From Brevibacterium sp. JSBI002 (lineage in GTDB: Bacteria > Actinomycetota > Actinomycetes > Actinomycetales > Brevibacteriaceae): DNA of 64,000 bases. Below are positions 52,858 through 62,288 of this stretch, piece by piece; positions within the stretch are counted from its first letter, which is position 1; every line of letters begins with the position of its first letter. Below the pieces are notes generated by a model, which made no database searches, was not told the origin of the DNA, and saw only the letters and a list, made by a program, of their open reading frames with translations. Position numbers and translations under genes: made by a program. The stretch covers positions 2,728,001 to 2,792,000 of the forward strand of contig NZ_CP110341.1 of the NCBI RefSeq assembly GCF_026013965.1, read 5' to 3'.

Positions 52858-53702
52858 CCGCTTCAACCATCGATTCCGCACTGCGCACAGCCCTCGACGA
52901 AGACGCTCCCTGGGGCGATCTCACCGGCGAAGTCTTCATCCCCGCCGCAGCCTCGGCGACGGCCGATCTGCGTGCCCGCGAAGACGGGGTGCTCGCCGGG
53001 ATCGAGGTCTTCGCCCGTGCCTTCACACTCGTCGACCAGAGCGTCACGGTCGACCTCGCCGCCGCCGACGGAGACGCTTTCACTGCAGGTCAGGTGCTTG
53101 CCACGGTCGCCGGCCCCGCTCGGGCGGTGCTGCAGGCCGAACGGATCGCGTTGAACTTCTGCCAGCGCATGAGCGGAATCGCCACTCAGACTCACGCCTT
53201 TGTCGAGGCCGCCGCCGGGCGGGCACGCATCGTCGACACCCGCAAGACGACTCCAGGGCTGCGCGCGTTCGAGAAGCATGCCGTGGTCTGCGGCGGCGGA
53301 CACAACCACCGCCTGGGCCTCTCCGACGCGGTCATGGCCAAGGACAATCACCTCGCCGTGCTCACCGCTGCCGGATTCAGCGTCGCCGAGGCAATCCGCA
53401 CCGCCCGTGCCCGTCTGCCGCATACGACGACGATCGAGGTCGAAGTCGACCGTCTCGACCAGGTGCCCGCGGTGCTCGACGGCGGCGCCGATATCATCAT
53501 GCTCGACAACTTCACCCCGGCTCAACTGCGCGAAGGCGTCGAACTCGTGGGCGGCCGCGCCGTCGTCGAAGCCAGCGGCAACGTCACCCTGGAGACGATT
53601 CCGGAGATCGCCGCCACCGGCGTCGACGTCATCTCCTCGGGCGCGCTGACCCACAGTGTCCGTGCTATCGACCTCGGTCTCGACCTCTCCCTCGAGGCCT
53701 GA
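52851..53702 (+). CDS. nadC: Nicotinate-nucleotide pyrophosphorylase (carboxylating)
   Basis: A 283-residue quinolinate phosphoribosyltransferase forming nicotinate mononucleotide. ERIALNFCQRMSGIATQTHA, VDTRKTTPGLRAFEKHAV, GGGHNHRLGLSDAVMAKDNH and IMLDNFTP are diagnostic, and ASGNVTLETIPEIAATGVD binds the PRPP phosphate. AGGAGG lies 7 nt before the ATG, inside nadB, which it overlaps by 7 nt. It completes the de novo NAD pathway here. Confidence 0.97.
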   Translation: MLTASTIDSALRTALDEDAPWGDLTGEVFIPAAASATADLRAREDGVLAGIEVFARAFTLVDQSVTVDLAAADGDAFTAGQVLATVAGPARAVLQAERIALNFCQRMSGIATQTHAFVEAAAGRARIVDTRKTTPGLRAFEKHAVVCGGGHNHRLGLSDAVMAKDNHLAVLTAAGFSVAEAIRTARARLPHTTTIEVEVDRLDQVPAVLDGGADIIMLDNFTPAQLREGVELVGGRAVVEASGNVTLETIPEIAATGVDVISSGALTHSVRAIDLGLDLSLEA

Positions 53703-53703
53703 G

Positions 53704-54921
53704 ATGACCGGGCGCCTCTACTTCGACACCGCGGCCGCGGCCCCCGTGCGCAGGGAAGCCCTCGAGGCCGCTTGGCCGTATCTGGCAGGGGCGTTCGGCA
53801 ACCCGTCGAGCCACCACGAATTCGGGCGCGGACCCGCCGAAGCCCTCGCCGATGCCCGTGCTCGCGTGGCGAAGGTGCTCGGCATGCGCGCCACGGACAT
53901 CACGTTCACCAGCGGAGGCACCGAGGCGGACAACCTCGCAATCATCGGCATGGCCCTCGGCGCTCGGACTCAGAGTCGAGCTCAGGCCCAGGGCCGGGCT
54001 GGGACCGTGGCGCCGCCTCGGCGACATATCGTCACTTCCCCCATCGAACACGAAGCCGTACTCGCCTCGGTGGAGTTCCTGACCCGCGTCCACGGTTTCA
54101 CCGTCACCGAGGTGGCCCCGGCCTCCGATGGGACAGTGACCCCCGAAGCCCTCACAGCGGCAATCCGGGCCGACACCGTGCTCGTGAGCTTGGGATATGC
54201 GAACAATGAGATCGGCACCGTTGCGGACATTCCGACCCTGGCCGGACTCGCCCATGAGGACGGTGTCCTCTTCCATACAGACGCCGTGCAGGCGGCCGGG
54301 TGGCTGCCGCTGAGCGGGTTGGGCGTCGATGCGCTCAGCCTGGCCGGGCACAAGGTCGGAGCGCCGAAAGGCATCGGTGTGGCCGCGATCCGCGCCCGCG
54401 TCCCCGTCGAACCGCTCATCCACGGTGGCGGTCAGGAGTCGGGCCGACGCTCGGGCACGGAGAACGTGGCGTTGGCCGTCGCATTCGCCACGGCCCTCGA
54501 ACTCGTCGAGGCGGAGCGGCATGAGGCCGCCGATCGTGTCCGGGCCATCCGTGATGAGTTCATCGCCACGGTGCTCAGCCACGTCCCCGGGGCGTTTCTG
54601 ACCGGCGCGGCGGGCACGGCCGGCCCGGATGGCCGGACGACGCGGACTCCGAATCACGCGTCGTTCTGCTTCTCGAACGCCTCCGGCGAGGCAGTTCTGC
54701 TCGAGCTCGAACGACTCGGGGTGACGGCCTCGAGCGGTTCGGCCTGCGCGGTCGGCTCCGATGAGCCCTCCCATGTGCTCACAGCCTTAGGAGTCGCGGC
54801 CGAGGTCGCCCAGACGAGTGTGCGCTTCACCTTCCCGTCCTCGATCAGCTACGACCAGGGACGCGCGGCCGCCCGGGCCGTCATCAGCGCTGCCGAGAGC
54901 CTCGCTTCGTCCTTTGCGTGA
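53704..54921 (+). CDS. Cysteine desulfurase (NifS/IscS-like)
   Basis: A 405-residue PLP enzyme releasing sulfur from cysteine for Fe-S clusters. The PLP lysine is in SLAGHKVGAPKGIGVAA; the sulfur-carrying cysteine is in TASSGSACAVGSDEPSHVL. RRSGTENVALAVAF is also conserved. It begins one base after nadC and is the last gene of nadABC. The placement suggests it matures the NadA cluster, as NadS does in other bacteria; this is inference. A dozen residues (TQSRAQAQGRAG) form a small insertion at about residue 90. Confidence 0.94.
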   Translation: MTGRLYFDTAAAAPVRREALEAAWPYLAGAFGNPSSHHEFGRGPAEALADARARVAKVLGMRATDITFTSGGTEADNLAIIGMALGARTQSRAQAQGRAGTVAPPRRHIVTSPIEHEAVLASVEFLTRVHGFTVTEVAPASDGTVTPEALTAAIRADTVLVSLGYANNEIGTVADIPTLAGLAHEDGVLFHTDAVQAAGWLPLSGLGVDALSLAGHKVGAPKGIGVAAIRARVPVEPLIHGGGQESGRRSGTENVALAVAFATALELVEAERHEAADRVRAIRDEFIATVLSHVPGAFLTGAAGTAGPDGRTTRTPNHASFCFSNASGEAVLLELERLGVTASSGSACAVGSDEPSHVLTALGVAAEVAQTSVRFTFPSSISYDQGRAAARAVISAAESLASSFA

Positions 54922-55049
54922 ACGGCGTCTCACGCCCGAGTTGATTTTGATCACCTTCACGCTCGCCAGGTGGGATAGCCCTATCTTTCTCTGTATTTTG
55001 GGGCGAGACTGAAAGAGAGGCATTCGTATCAGGGTGTGAGGGGGCCGCC

Positions 55050-55265
55050 ATGGATCTGCTGATTCTGTTCATGATCGCAGTGATGTTCGCAACGATCGTC
55101 TTCTTCGTGGGACGATTCGCCTGCCCGAAGCATGACCGGGTGCCCCTCATCGAGGTCGATCACGTCCTCCTGTGGACCACCCTGCGCCGTGGCTGGCATG
55201 CGCTCGGATCGTTCGGTCCGCTCACTCATTACCCGGATGGTCCATCCGGAGCGTCTCGCGCCTGA
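55050..55265 (+). CDS. Small membrane protein, hypothetical
   Basis: A 71-residue predicted single-pass protein: MDLLILFMIAVMFATIVFFV is a strong membrane helix, followed by a basic soluble part (CPKHDRVPLIEVDHVLLWTT). GAGGGGG lies 6 nt before the ATG. It lies between the desulfurase gene and the thi operon; the 128 bp before it are less GC-rich and may hold its promoter. No family is recognised. It is short, so it could be a chance reading frame. Confidence 0.4.
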   Translation: MDLLILFMIAVMFATIVFFVGRFACPKHDRVPLIEVDHVLLWTTLRRGWHALGSFGPLTHYPDGPSGASRA

Positions 55266-55350
55266 GGCGGGAACGCTTCCGCCCGCCGACCGAGGTGACC
55301 GACTCAAGGTCAGGGCCACCTCGGCGAGGGGGATCCGATGCTCCCTGGAA

Positions 55351-56091
55351 TCAGACGGTGACTACCTGGGGCAGGAACACGGAGACGTCCCAGTTCTGCA
55401 TGGCGTGGGCAGAGGCCCAGAAGTGGAGTTCGAAGACGCAGGCCTGTTCGAAGGCCGCGCGCATGCGGGCGGCTTCCTCGCTCGGGGCCTTCGCGAGTTC
55501 CTGTTCGAGGATCTGCACGGCCTGGCGGGTCGATTCGTCGAAGTCGGGAGAGTCGTAGGTCTGCACCCAGGTGCGGTAGGGGTGGTCGTCGGCCATCTGC
55601 CCGGCCCGGTCGACAAGCACCTTGCCCATATGGGCGTACACCCAGAAGCACGGCAGCACTGAGGCCACGCCTTCGCCGTAGGATCGGCTGGCGGCGTTGG
55701 CGACGAGGAAGGACACGTATCCCAGCGTCGTCGGGGAGGCCTCGAAACGGGAGCCTTCCGCGGTGAGTTCTTCCAGCGCCGAGGCGAGTCGGGCGTCGGC
55801 GAGCAGCTCTGCGTGCATCTCCTCTTCGACGGTGATCGCCTCGGCGGCAGATCCGGCCCAGAATCGGGATTCGTCACGGTCGACGGTCTTCGCGGCCAGG
55901 AACGACATGGCTTTGGCATATCCGTTCAGGTAGAGGCTGTCCTGCGAGATGTAATTGACGAAGGCCTTCGGATCGAGGCTGCCGTCGGCGAGCTGGGCGA
56001 GGAACGGCAGCTCTTCTATCTGCTTGACGATGGGACCGACGCGGTCCCACAGCTGGGTGGTCAGTGGGCCGGCGGTAAAGGTGACGGTCAT
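55351..56091 (-). CDS. tenA: Thiaminase II / TenA family
   Basis: A 246-residue salvage enzyme hydrolysing degraded thiamine pyrimidines. LPFLAQLADGSLDPKAFVNY and YLNGYAKAMSFLAAK open the helical core; the conserved glutamates appear in AITVEEEMHAELLAD, and the catalytic Cys region is VLPCFWVYAHMGKVL. GGAG lies 5 nt before the ATG at 56091. It follows thiD by 101 bp on the same strand and is probably part of the TPP-regulated operon. Longer upstream reading frames lack support. Confidence 0.93.
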   Translation of the reverse strand: MTVTFTAGPLTTQLWDRVGPIVKQIEELPFLAQLADGSLDPKAFVNYISQDSLYLNGYAKAMSFLAAKTVDRDESRFWAGSAAEAITVEEEMHAELLADARLASALEELTAEGSRFEASPTTLGYVSFLVANAASRSYGEGVASVLPCFWVYAHMGKVLVDRAGQMADDHPYRTWVQTYDSPDFDESTRQAVQILEQELAKAPSEEAARMRAAFEQACVFELHFWASAHAMQNWDVSVFLPQVVTV

Positions 56092-56192
56092 GGGAACTCC
56101 TTTGTGCTGGTGTGACGTGGTGATTCGTATGATGTGGTGGTTCGAGTGAGTTGGCGGTTGCGGTGAGGTGGTGGTCAGACGGGCTGGATACC

Positions 56193-57062
56193 TCAGGAGT
56201 GTCGACCGCGGACGATGTCGACCTGGTGGTCGACCGGTCCGTGGGCGCCCTCCGGATCTAGGCTCAGCTGCCAGTCCGCAGCCGAGGTGAGAGCGCGAGC
56301 AAGATAGTCGAGGGCATTGCCGACGGCCTCGCCGAGGATGTCCGATCCGATCTCTGTGTGTTCGCGGCCGAGGACGGCCACCTCGGCGGTGATCGCGGCT
56401 GACAGGGTGCACCCAGTTCCGTGCGTGTTCATCGTCGCCACGCGGGGGTGGGTGAACTCGCGAACCTGGCCGTCGGCGGTGGCGAGGATATCGATGACTT
56501 CGTCATCGCTGCCGTGTCCGCCCTTGAGCAGGACCGCTCCGGGCCCGCGTTCGAGCAGGCGCCGGGCCTGGTCACGCATGGCTTCAGTCGTCTGCGCTTC
56601 AGGTTCGTCGTCGGAGATCAGCAGGGCCGCCTCGGGGAGGTTGGGGGTGATGAGGTCGGCGACGGGCAGCAGGTGGGTGCGCACGGCGTCGACGGCATCG
56701 GTCTCGAGGAGGCGGTGGCCGGAGGTCGCGATCATCACAGGGTCGACGGTATAGAAGCCGAGCCGACCTTCGGCGGCGCGATCGACGACGAGTTCGACGA
56801 GGTCACGGCTGCCGAGCATTCCCGATTTCGTCGCATCGACGGGCAGGTCGCCGAGCACGGACTCGAACTGATCGGCGACGAAATCGACGTCGATCGGATA
56901 GACCCGGGACACACCGTGCGTGTTCTGCGCGACGAGAGCAGTGATGACGGTCGTGCCCATGGTCTTCCGCGCGGTGAAGGTCTTGAGGTCGGCATGGATT
57001 CCGGCGCCGCCCGAGGGATCGGTGCCGGCGATGGACAGGGTGATCGGCGGGCGGGTCGTCAC
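56193..57062 (-). CDS. thiD: Hydroxymethylpyrimidine/phosphomethylpyrimidine kinase
   Basis: A 289-residue kinase adding two phosphates to [23 protein letters not shown] is the substrate-binding start; [17 protein letters not shown] and the anion-hole [16 protein letters not shown] near the C-terminus are characteristic of the ribokinase-like ThiD fold. It overlaps thiE by 4 nt. Confidence 0.96.
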   Translation of the reverse strand: MTTRPPITLSIAGTDPSGGAGIHADLKTFTARKTMGTTVITALVAQNTHGVSRVYPIDVDFVADQFESVLGDLPVDATKSGMLGSRDLVELVVDRAAEGRLGFYTVDPVMIATSGHRLLETDAVDAVRTHLLPVADLITPNLPEAALLISDDEPEAQTTEAMRDQARRLLERGPGAVLLKGGHGSDDEVIDILATADGQVREFTHPRVATMNTHGTGCTLSAAITAEVAVLGREHTEIGSDILGEAVGNALDYLARALTSAADWQLSLDPEGAHGPVDHQVDIVRGRHS

Positions 57063-57817
57063 TGTGCACTCCCGGTGAAAGCGGCGAGCAGCTCCTCGGC
57101 CGCAGTCTTCGGATCGTCAGCCATGCAGATCGCCGAGACCACGCAGATCCCGATCAGCCCACGTCCCTTCAGGTCAGGGGCACGATCGGCGTTGATGCCG
57201 CCGATCGCGACCGCGGGGATGCCCGCTTCTGCCACCAGTTCGCGGAGATGGTCCGGTCCGATTCCGTCGGGGGCGTCTGCTTTCGTGGAAGTGTCAAAGA
57301 CCGGCCCGATGCCGACGAGGTCGACGACTCCGGAGTCGCGGGCGGCGGCGAATTCGTCGCTGTTCGCGGCCGAGAGACCGATGAGCGGTTCCGCACCCAG
57401 GGCGGCGCGCACCTCGGCGACGGTGGTGTCAGTTTGGCCGACGTGGATGTGCACGTTCTCGCCTTCGTCGATGAGGCGGCGGGCCACCTCGACGCGGTCG
57501 TTGAGGACGACGGGAACCGTGCGGTCGGTGTCGCGGGCGGCGGCTTCGACGGCGGCGATGACTTGGCGGGTGAGCGAGTAGAAGTCACCGTCGTCGATGT
57601 CTTTGTCGCGGACCTGGACGATGCCCACTCCCCCGGCGACGGCGGCCTGCACGGTCTCGGCGACGCTGCGACCGGCGGCCTCGCATTGCGCCGAGTCGGT
57701 GACTAGGTAGAGGCGCGTGTCGATTCCGGCGAAGCGGTCGGTCGAGCCGTCTCGGTCGTTCACGGTCGCGCCGTCGTCGGCCGAGTTGTCAGCGATGTGG
57801 GCGGATCCGGCGGTCAT
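57059..57817 (-). CDS. thiE: Thiamine-phosphate synthase
   Basis: A 252-residue TIM-barrel enzyme that couples HMP-pyrophosphate with the thiazole phosphate. [72 protein letters not shown] and [11 protein letters not shown] match the ThiE active site. About 30 residues precede the barrel. It overlaps thiM and thiD by 4 nt on each side. Confidence 0.96.
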   Translation of the reverse strand: MTAGSAHIADNSADDGATVNDRDGSTDRFAGIDTRLYLVTDSAQCEAAGRSVAETVQAAVAGGVGIVQVRDKDIDDGDFYSLTRQVIAAVEAAARDTDRTVPVVLNDRVEVARRLIDEGENVHIHVGQTDTTVAEVRAALGAEPLIGLSAANSDEFAAARDSGVVDLVGIGPVFDTSTKADAPDGIGPDHLRELVAEAGIPAVAIGGINADRAPDLKGRGLIGICVVSAICMADDPKTAAEELLAAFTGSAQ

Positions 57818-58728
57818 GCCTGGACGCCTTCGCCGGCGGTGAGCGTGTCGAGGCCGATTCTCGCCTGCGCGAGTCGGTCACCGTCGACGGTGTGGAGCGC
57901 GTCGAGGAAGTTCACCGAGTAGCTGCCCGGACCCTTCGCACCATCGGCGGCGAGTTCCCCGGCGACCGCGAAGTGGGCGTGGGCGGCGACGACGGCTTCG
58001 AACTTCGCCGAGGCGGCCCCTCCGTTCGCGGACTGCTCGGGGGCGCTGATTGCTGAGACGTCGGCGTCGGGGTCGGCCAGTCCGGCACGGGCGGCGGCCA
58101 GGTATGCGACGGTGACGGCGCCGAGTGAGCAGCCGGTGCCGATGACCAGCGGCATGAATTCGTGTCCGCCGGAGATCCGGGCGACGTGATCGGTGCCGTC
58201 GATGTGGGCGACGACGGCGTCGGTGGGTCCGGAGACCGCGACGATTGCGCCGGTCTTTCGCGACAGTTGAGCCGCGGCGGGAAGGACGGCATCGACTTCA
58301 TCGGTGGATTCGACTCCACGACCACCGAGTCCGACTCCGGCGAGTGCTGCGATCTCGGAGGCGTTGCCGCGGATGGCAGTCGGTTGATCGGCGGCGGCAC
58401 GGCGGATGCGGGCGGTGCGGAAGTCGACGGCGCCGACGCTCACGGGGTCGAGGACCCAGGGCTTGCTGGCGGCGTTCGCGACGTCGATGGCTGCGTCGGC
58501 GGCGAGCAGCTGATGGTTCGAGGCGGTTCCGAAGTTGACGAGGATTCCGCTGGCGATTCCGGCGAACTGTCCGGCGTCGGCTTCGTGGTCGAGCATCGCC
58601 GGGGAGGCGCCGATGGCCAGGAGCACGTTCGCGCTGAACTGCTGCACCACGGTGTTCGTGATGCACTGGATGAGTGGATTGCTTGCGCGCAGTCGCGCAT
58701 TGGCAGAACGCAGGTCGAAGTCAACCAT
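57814..58728 (-). CDS. thiM: Hydroxyethylthiazole kinase
   Basis: A 304-residue kinase phosphorylating the thiazole moiety for salvage. PLIQCITNTVVQQFSANVLL is the N-terminal signature, followed by GASPAMLDHEADAGQFA, KPWVLDPVSVGAVDFRT and the catalytic VIGTGCSLGAVTVAYLA. It is first in a salvage operon (thiM-thiE-thiD-tenA) and is directly downstream of a TPP riboswitch whose last bases form its ribosome site. Confidence 0.96.
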   Translation of the reverse strand: MVDFDLRSANARLRASNPLIQCITNTVVQQFSANVLLAIGASPAMLDHEADAGQFAGIASGILVNFGTASNHQLLAADAAIDVANAASKPWVLDPVSVGAVDFRTARIRRAAADQPTAIRGNASEIAALAGVGLGGRGVESTDEVDAVLPAAAQLSRKTGAIVAVSGPTDAVVAHIDGTDHVARISGGHEFMPLVIGTGCSLGAVTVAYLAAARAGLADPDADVSAISAPEQSANGGAASAKFEAVVAAHAHFAVAGELAADGAKGPGSYSVNFLDALHTVDGDRLAQARIGLDTLTAGEGVQA

Positions 58729-58733
58729 GACGA

Positions 58734-58823
58734 TCCCTTCGCTAGTATGGCCCAGATCAGGTTCGATGGGTGTCCTCTCAGCCTCGCCGATCTCCGCCTG
58801 AGCGGATCGTCATGAGGCACCCC
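58734..58823 (-). promoter_or_regulatory. TPP riboswitch (THI element)
   Basis: On the minus strand the segment runs from GGGGTGCC (58823-58816) through GGCTGAGAGGACACCC and GAACCTGATCTGG to ACTAGCGAAGGGA (ending 58734). These are the conserved THI-box cores. GAAGGGA doubles as the thiM Shine-Dalgarno, 5 nt before its ATG. TPP binding should therefore hide the ribosome site directly, a translational off-switch. Confidence 0.95.
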
Positions 58824-58891
58824 ATGTCATTGGCTCCGACTGTATCAGCCCGGTCGGACACGGGCGACTCCTCCATCCAGCAGAACCGCCG

Positions 58892-58955
58892 AGCGGACCC
58901 CGTCGCGGCGAAACCACCTCCGGTTCAGGGTGGTTTCGCCGCAACGGGGTCCGCT
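58892..58955 (-). terminator. Long hairpin after the sugar ABC operon
   Basis: Arms at 58892-58918 and 58929-58955 match at 26 of 27 positions around a 10-nt loop; the shared core is GGCGAAACCACC. It begins 17 nt past the permease stop. There is no U-tract. It separates the leftward sugar operon from the thiM riboswitch downstream. Confidence 0.7.
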
Positions 58956-58971
58956 GAGGGAAGAGCAGCCG

Positions 58972-60183
58972 CTACCCCCGCCCGACGTACCTCTGGCCGC
59001 GGCGGCTCAGCGCATCGATGACGACGGCGGTGAGCAAGACGAGTGCGGTGATGATCTGCTGTGCATCGGAGTTGAAGCCGATGAGGTAGAGACCGTTGTT
59101 GATCGCACCGACGACCAGGGCACCGAGCACGGCTGCCCAAGCAGTACCGCGACCGCCGAACAACGAGGTGCCGCCGATGACCGCCGCGGCGATCGCATTG
59201 AGCAGATCCTGCGTGCTCACCAGCGTCGATCCCGCGTTCGTCGTCACACCGGTCTTGATGAAACCGAACAGCGCGGCCAACACACCTGCGGCCATGAACA
59301 CGCTGATGCGCACCCAGGTCACGCGGATACCGGCTCGCCGGGCGGCCTCGACCTTGCCGCCGACGGCGTAGATCGAACGACCGTAGCGGGTCTTGCGCAA
59401 CACGAGGTCGATGACGATCGCGATGACGATCATGAGGAAGAACGGCATCGCCAGACCGAAGTCCTGGTTGACGAGGATGAGGAAGCCGAACACGATCGCG
59501 GCCAGCAGCACGATGCGCACGATCACCGACGCCCAGCTCGGGGCGCTGAGGCCTTCGCGGTGGCGACGCATCTTCGAATAGATGATGCCGCCGCCGAAGC
59601 CGATGATCGCGACGGCACCGAAGATGTAGGCCCAGATCGCCGGGAAGTAGAAGCTCGCGAAGTCGAAGGCGAAGGTGTCCGACATCGACAGGTTCTTCTG
59701 CGTGCCGAGAGTCGTCAGGGTCAGACCGGTGAACGCGAGCAGACCGGCCAAGGTGACGACGAACGCCGGGATGCCGACGACGGCGAAGAACCAACCTTGG
59801 ATCGCGCCGACGACCAGGCCGAGCAGCAGCATGATGATCAGCGCCAGGGCCGGCGGCACACCTTGTCTCACCACCAGAACTCCGAGCAGCGAGGCAGCCA
59901 GACCTCCCAACTGCGCCAGAGACAGATCGATCTCGCCGAGGAGCAGGATGAGGTTGATGCCGAGAGCCAGGATCGCGAGGAACGCGACCTGAGTGGAGAG
60001 ATTGACGAGGTTGGCCGGAGAGATGAAGTTCGAGTCGGCCGACTGGAACACGATGACGATGACGATGAGGGCGAGGATGACCGGGAACGACCCCAACTGC
60101 CCCTCTTTGACCCGGCGGACGAAGGTGCCGATGACGCCTTCGGACGAGATCCGCTCATCGGTGATGAAGGAATTGCGGGTCAT
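58972..60183 (-). CDS. Sugar ABC transporter permease (XylH/RbsC type)
   Basis: A 403-residue permease of the CUT2 family with about ten helices. NLSTQVAFLAILALGINLIL and GEIDLSLAQLGGLAASLLGV are the conserved second- and third-helix motifs. The cytoplasmic EAARRAGIRVTWVR matches the ATPase-docking loop (EAxRxxGI), followed by TQDLLNAIAAAVIGGTSLFG. It overlaps the ATPase gene by 4 nt. The length fits XylH. Confidence 0.93.
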   Translation of the reverse strand: MTRNSFITDERISSEGVIGTFVRRVKEGQLGSFPVILALIVIVIVFQSADSNFISPANLVNLSTQVAFLAILALGINLILLLGEIDLSLAQLGGLAASLLGVLVVRQGVPPALALIIMLLLGLVVGAIQGWFFAVVGIPAFVVTLAGLLAFTGLTLTTLGTQKNLSMSDTFAFDFASFYFPAIWAYIFGAVAIIGFGGGIIYSKMRRHREGLSAPSWASVIVRIVLLAAIVFGFLILVNQDFGLAMPFFLMIVIAIVIDLVLRKTRYGRSIYAVGGKVEAARRAGIRVTWVRISVFMAAGVLAALFGFIKTGVTTNAGSTLVSTQDLLNAIAAAVIGGTSLFGGRGTAWAAVLGALVVGAINNGLYLIGFNSDAQQIITALVLLTAVVIDALSRRGQRYVGRG

Positions 60184-61004
60184 CGGCGCTCACCCCTCCG
60201 TGCGGCGCGTTTGGTCACGACGTTGTCGCTGGCTCCGGTGATCGCGGCGACCAGCACGTCGGTGCGCTCGTCACCAGGGAAGTCACCGGCATCCTTGCCC
60301 AGTCGCAGCACGTGCACGCGGTCGCACACCGCCTGCACATCGGCCATATTGTGGCTGACGAGCAGCACCCCGAGGTCGCGCTCCTTGAGCCGTTCGATGA
60401 GGTTGAGCACCTCGGCCGTCTGGGCGACGCCGAGCGCCGCCGTCGGTTCGTCGAGCATGACCAGTGATGGTTCGCCGAGGAGGGACCGGGCGATCGCGAC
60501 CGTCTGACGCTGACCGCCGGACAGGGCCGCGATCGGTACGCGCACGCTCGGGATCTTTGCCGAGAGGCTGCGCAGCAGCTCCCAGGATTTGGCTTCCATC
60601 GTCACTTCGTCGAGGACGCCGCCGCGGGTCTTCTCGTGTCCGAGGAACAGGTTGGCCACCACGTCGAGGTTCTCGCACAGGGACAGATCCTGGAACACTG
60701 TGGCCACTCCGGCTTTCTGGGCATCCTTCGGGGAGGAGAATCTCTGCGCCGTGCCGTTCATGATGAGTTCGCCGTCATCGGCGGCGTGGACTCCGGCGAT
60801 GACCTTGATCAGGGTCGATTTGCCGGCGCCGTTGTCGCCGACGAGGCCGACGACTTCGCCGCGGCCGACGCTGAGATGGATGTCGGTCAGGGCTTGGACT
60901 GCACCGAACCGTTTGTTGATTCCGCGCAGTTCGAGCACCGGCTCGCTGTCGCTGCCCGGCGTCCACGTCGTTGCGGGTGCCGGGTCGGGTGTCTCTGGTG
61001 TCAT
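60180..61004 (-). CDS. Sugar ABC transporter ATPase (XylG-like, single domain)
   Basis: A 274-residue ATPase. Walker A is VGDNGAGKSTLIKV, the signature AALSGGQRQTVAIA and Walker B LVMLDEPTAALG, with VLLVSHNM as the H-loop. Unlike E. coli XylG or RbsA (about 500 aa, two fused domains), it has only one ATPase domain, so it would function as a homodimer. It begins 98 bp after the binding-protein gene, past an intercistronic hairpin, and overlaps the permease by 4 nt. Confidence 0.93.
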   Translation of the reverse strand: MTPETPDPAPATTWTPGSDSEPVLELRGINKRFGAVQALTDIHLSVGRGEVVGLVGDNGAGKSTLIKVIAGVHAADDGELIMNGTAQRFSSPKDAQKAGVATVFQDLSLCENLDVVANLFLGHEKTRGGVLDEVTMEAKSWELLRSLSAKIPSVRVPIAALSGGQRQTVAIARSLLGEPSLVMLDEPTAALGVAQTAEVLNLIERLKERDLGVLLVSHNMADVQAVCDRVHVLRLGKDAGDFPGDERTDVLVAAITGASDNVVTKRAARRGERR

Positions 61005-61037
61005 CTGTTCCTACTTGTCACAGTCGTTGACCCCGGC

Positions 61038-61065
61038 AGCCGGCGACCGGTGGTGGTCGCCGGCT
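61038..61065 (-). terminator. Intercistronic hairpin after the binding-protein gene
   Basis: AGCCGGCGACC (61038-61048) and GGTCGCCGGCT (61055-61065) form a perfect 11-bp stem with a 6-nt loop between the binding-protein and ATPase genes. It probably acts as a partial terminator or mRNA-end stabiliser. Confidence 0.6.
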
Positions 61066-61102
61066 AGAGGTCGGTCACGTCAGATTGTGAACGCCCACGC
61101 GC

Positions 61103-62196
61103 TCACTTCACGCCGGCATCGGCACAGAGCTTCTCCACCTTGCCGGTGCAGATGTCCTCGGCCTTGATCTGGTCACCGACGATGTCTTTGATGGTGTCGG
61201 TGGTGACGACCTTGGCTTCGACGAAGTCCGTGGGGGTGTCCTTGTAGGTCGTCCCTGCATCGACGTCCTCGCCTGCGGCCAGAGCCACGGCGGCCTTGGC
61301 GGCGAACTCGGCCTGCGGCGGGATCGACTTGTAGATAGTGGCGTACTGGTCACCCTTGAGGATGTTCTGCAGTCCGTCGACCTCGGCGTCCTGACCGGTG
61401 ACGACGGGTTCGACCTTGGCTTTCTTCGTCGCAGCGATGACACCGCCGGCGTGCCGTCGTTGGCCGAGTAGATCGCGATCGGCTTCTCGCCCTTGCCCTG
61501 CAGCTGACCTTCGACCCACTGGCGGGCGTCGTCGGGGTTCCAGTCCAGGGTGTCGTGGCTGGCGGCGATGTCGACGCCTGCGCCCTTGAGGGTCTCTTCC
61601 GCGCCGGCCTTGAAGTCCGCGGCGTTCGGGTCCTTCGGGTCGCCGTTGACCATCCAGACAGGTCCCGACTTCGGGTCGACTCCGGCGTCCTTGAGTCCGT
61701 CGAGGACGGCCTGGCCCTGCAGGTTGCCGATCTTCTTGTTGTCGAACGAAGTGTAGTAGTCGGCACCTTCGAAGAAGCGGTCGTAGGAGATGACCGGGAT
61801 CTTCTTCGACTCGGCCTTCGACAGCGCGGAGGAGACTGCGGAAGCGTCGACGGGGTCGAGGACGATGGCGTCGACGCCTTCGGTCACGGCCGCCTCGACC
61901 TGTTGCTGCTGCTGAGTCGCGTCCTGATTGGCGTTGCGGTATTCGACCTTCGCGTCTGGGTTGGCCTCTTTGACGTACTTCTCGAAGTTCGGCTTGTCGA
62001 GCGACTCGTACCGGGTGGTCTTCGACTCGGGCAGCAGCAGTGCGATCGTGACATCTCCGTCACCGCCGGATCCGCTGTCGGCCTCGTCGTTTCCCTGGCC
62101 TTTCTGGTTGCCGCAGCCGCTGAGTGCAAGAGCACCGATCGCGACCGAGGCACCGAGGAGCGCCAGCTTCTTGTGGGACTTAAGGTTGTGCCTCAT
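61103..62196 (-). pseudogene. Sugar-binding lipoprotein of the XylFGH-type importer, frameshifted
   Basis: A family-4-like periplasmic-binding protein with a lipobox (ALSGC). The N-terminal frame encodes VDAIVLDPVDASAVSSAL and PVISYDRFFEGADYYTSF, as in XylF. The reading frame is broken near 61450. Up to GGCACGCCGGC the frame gives YSANDGTP, where the family has SANDGTAGG. The correct sequence GGVIAATKKAKVEPVVTGQD continues in the next frame to a stop at 61103. One missing base explains this. Either the strain cannot make the receptor or the base call is wrong. AAAGG lies 6 nt before the ATG. It is controlled by the LacI operator 20 nt upstream. Confidence 0.85.
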
Positions 62197-62215
62197 TGTG
62201 AACCTTTCAATCTTT

Positions 62216-62231
62216 CTGACAACGTTGTCAG
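62216..62231. promoter_or_regulatory. LacI-type operator
   Basis: CTGACAACGTTGTCAG is a perfect 16-bp palindrome with a central CG, the form expected for LacI/PurR-family sites. It is 20 nt upstream of the binding-protein start and just after the lacI gene. A TTGACA hexamer (62270-62265, minus strand) could be the -35; no good -10 is seen. Confidence 0.8.
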
Positions 62232-62288
62232 GCTGTTGAATATGATTCGCCGAACGTCGCCTGCTGTCAACTGTTTCGTCAAAAGTTT

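Noticed and set aside
61440..61460. Programmed ribosomal frameshift in the sugar-binding protein
   Set aside because: No slippery heptamer or downstream pseudoknot is visible, and homologs need no frameshift; a deletion or sequence error is simpler.
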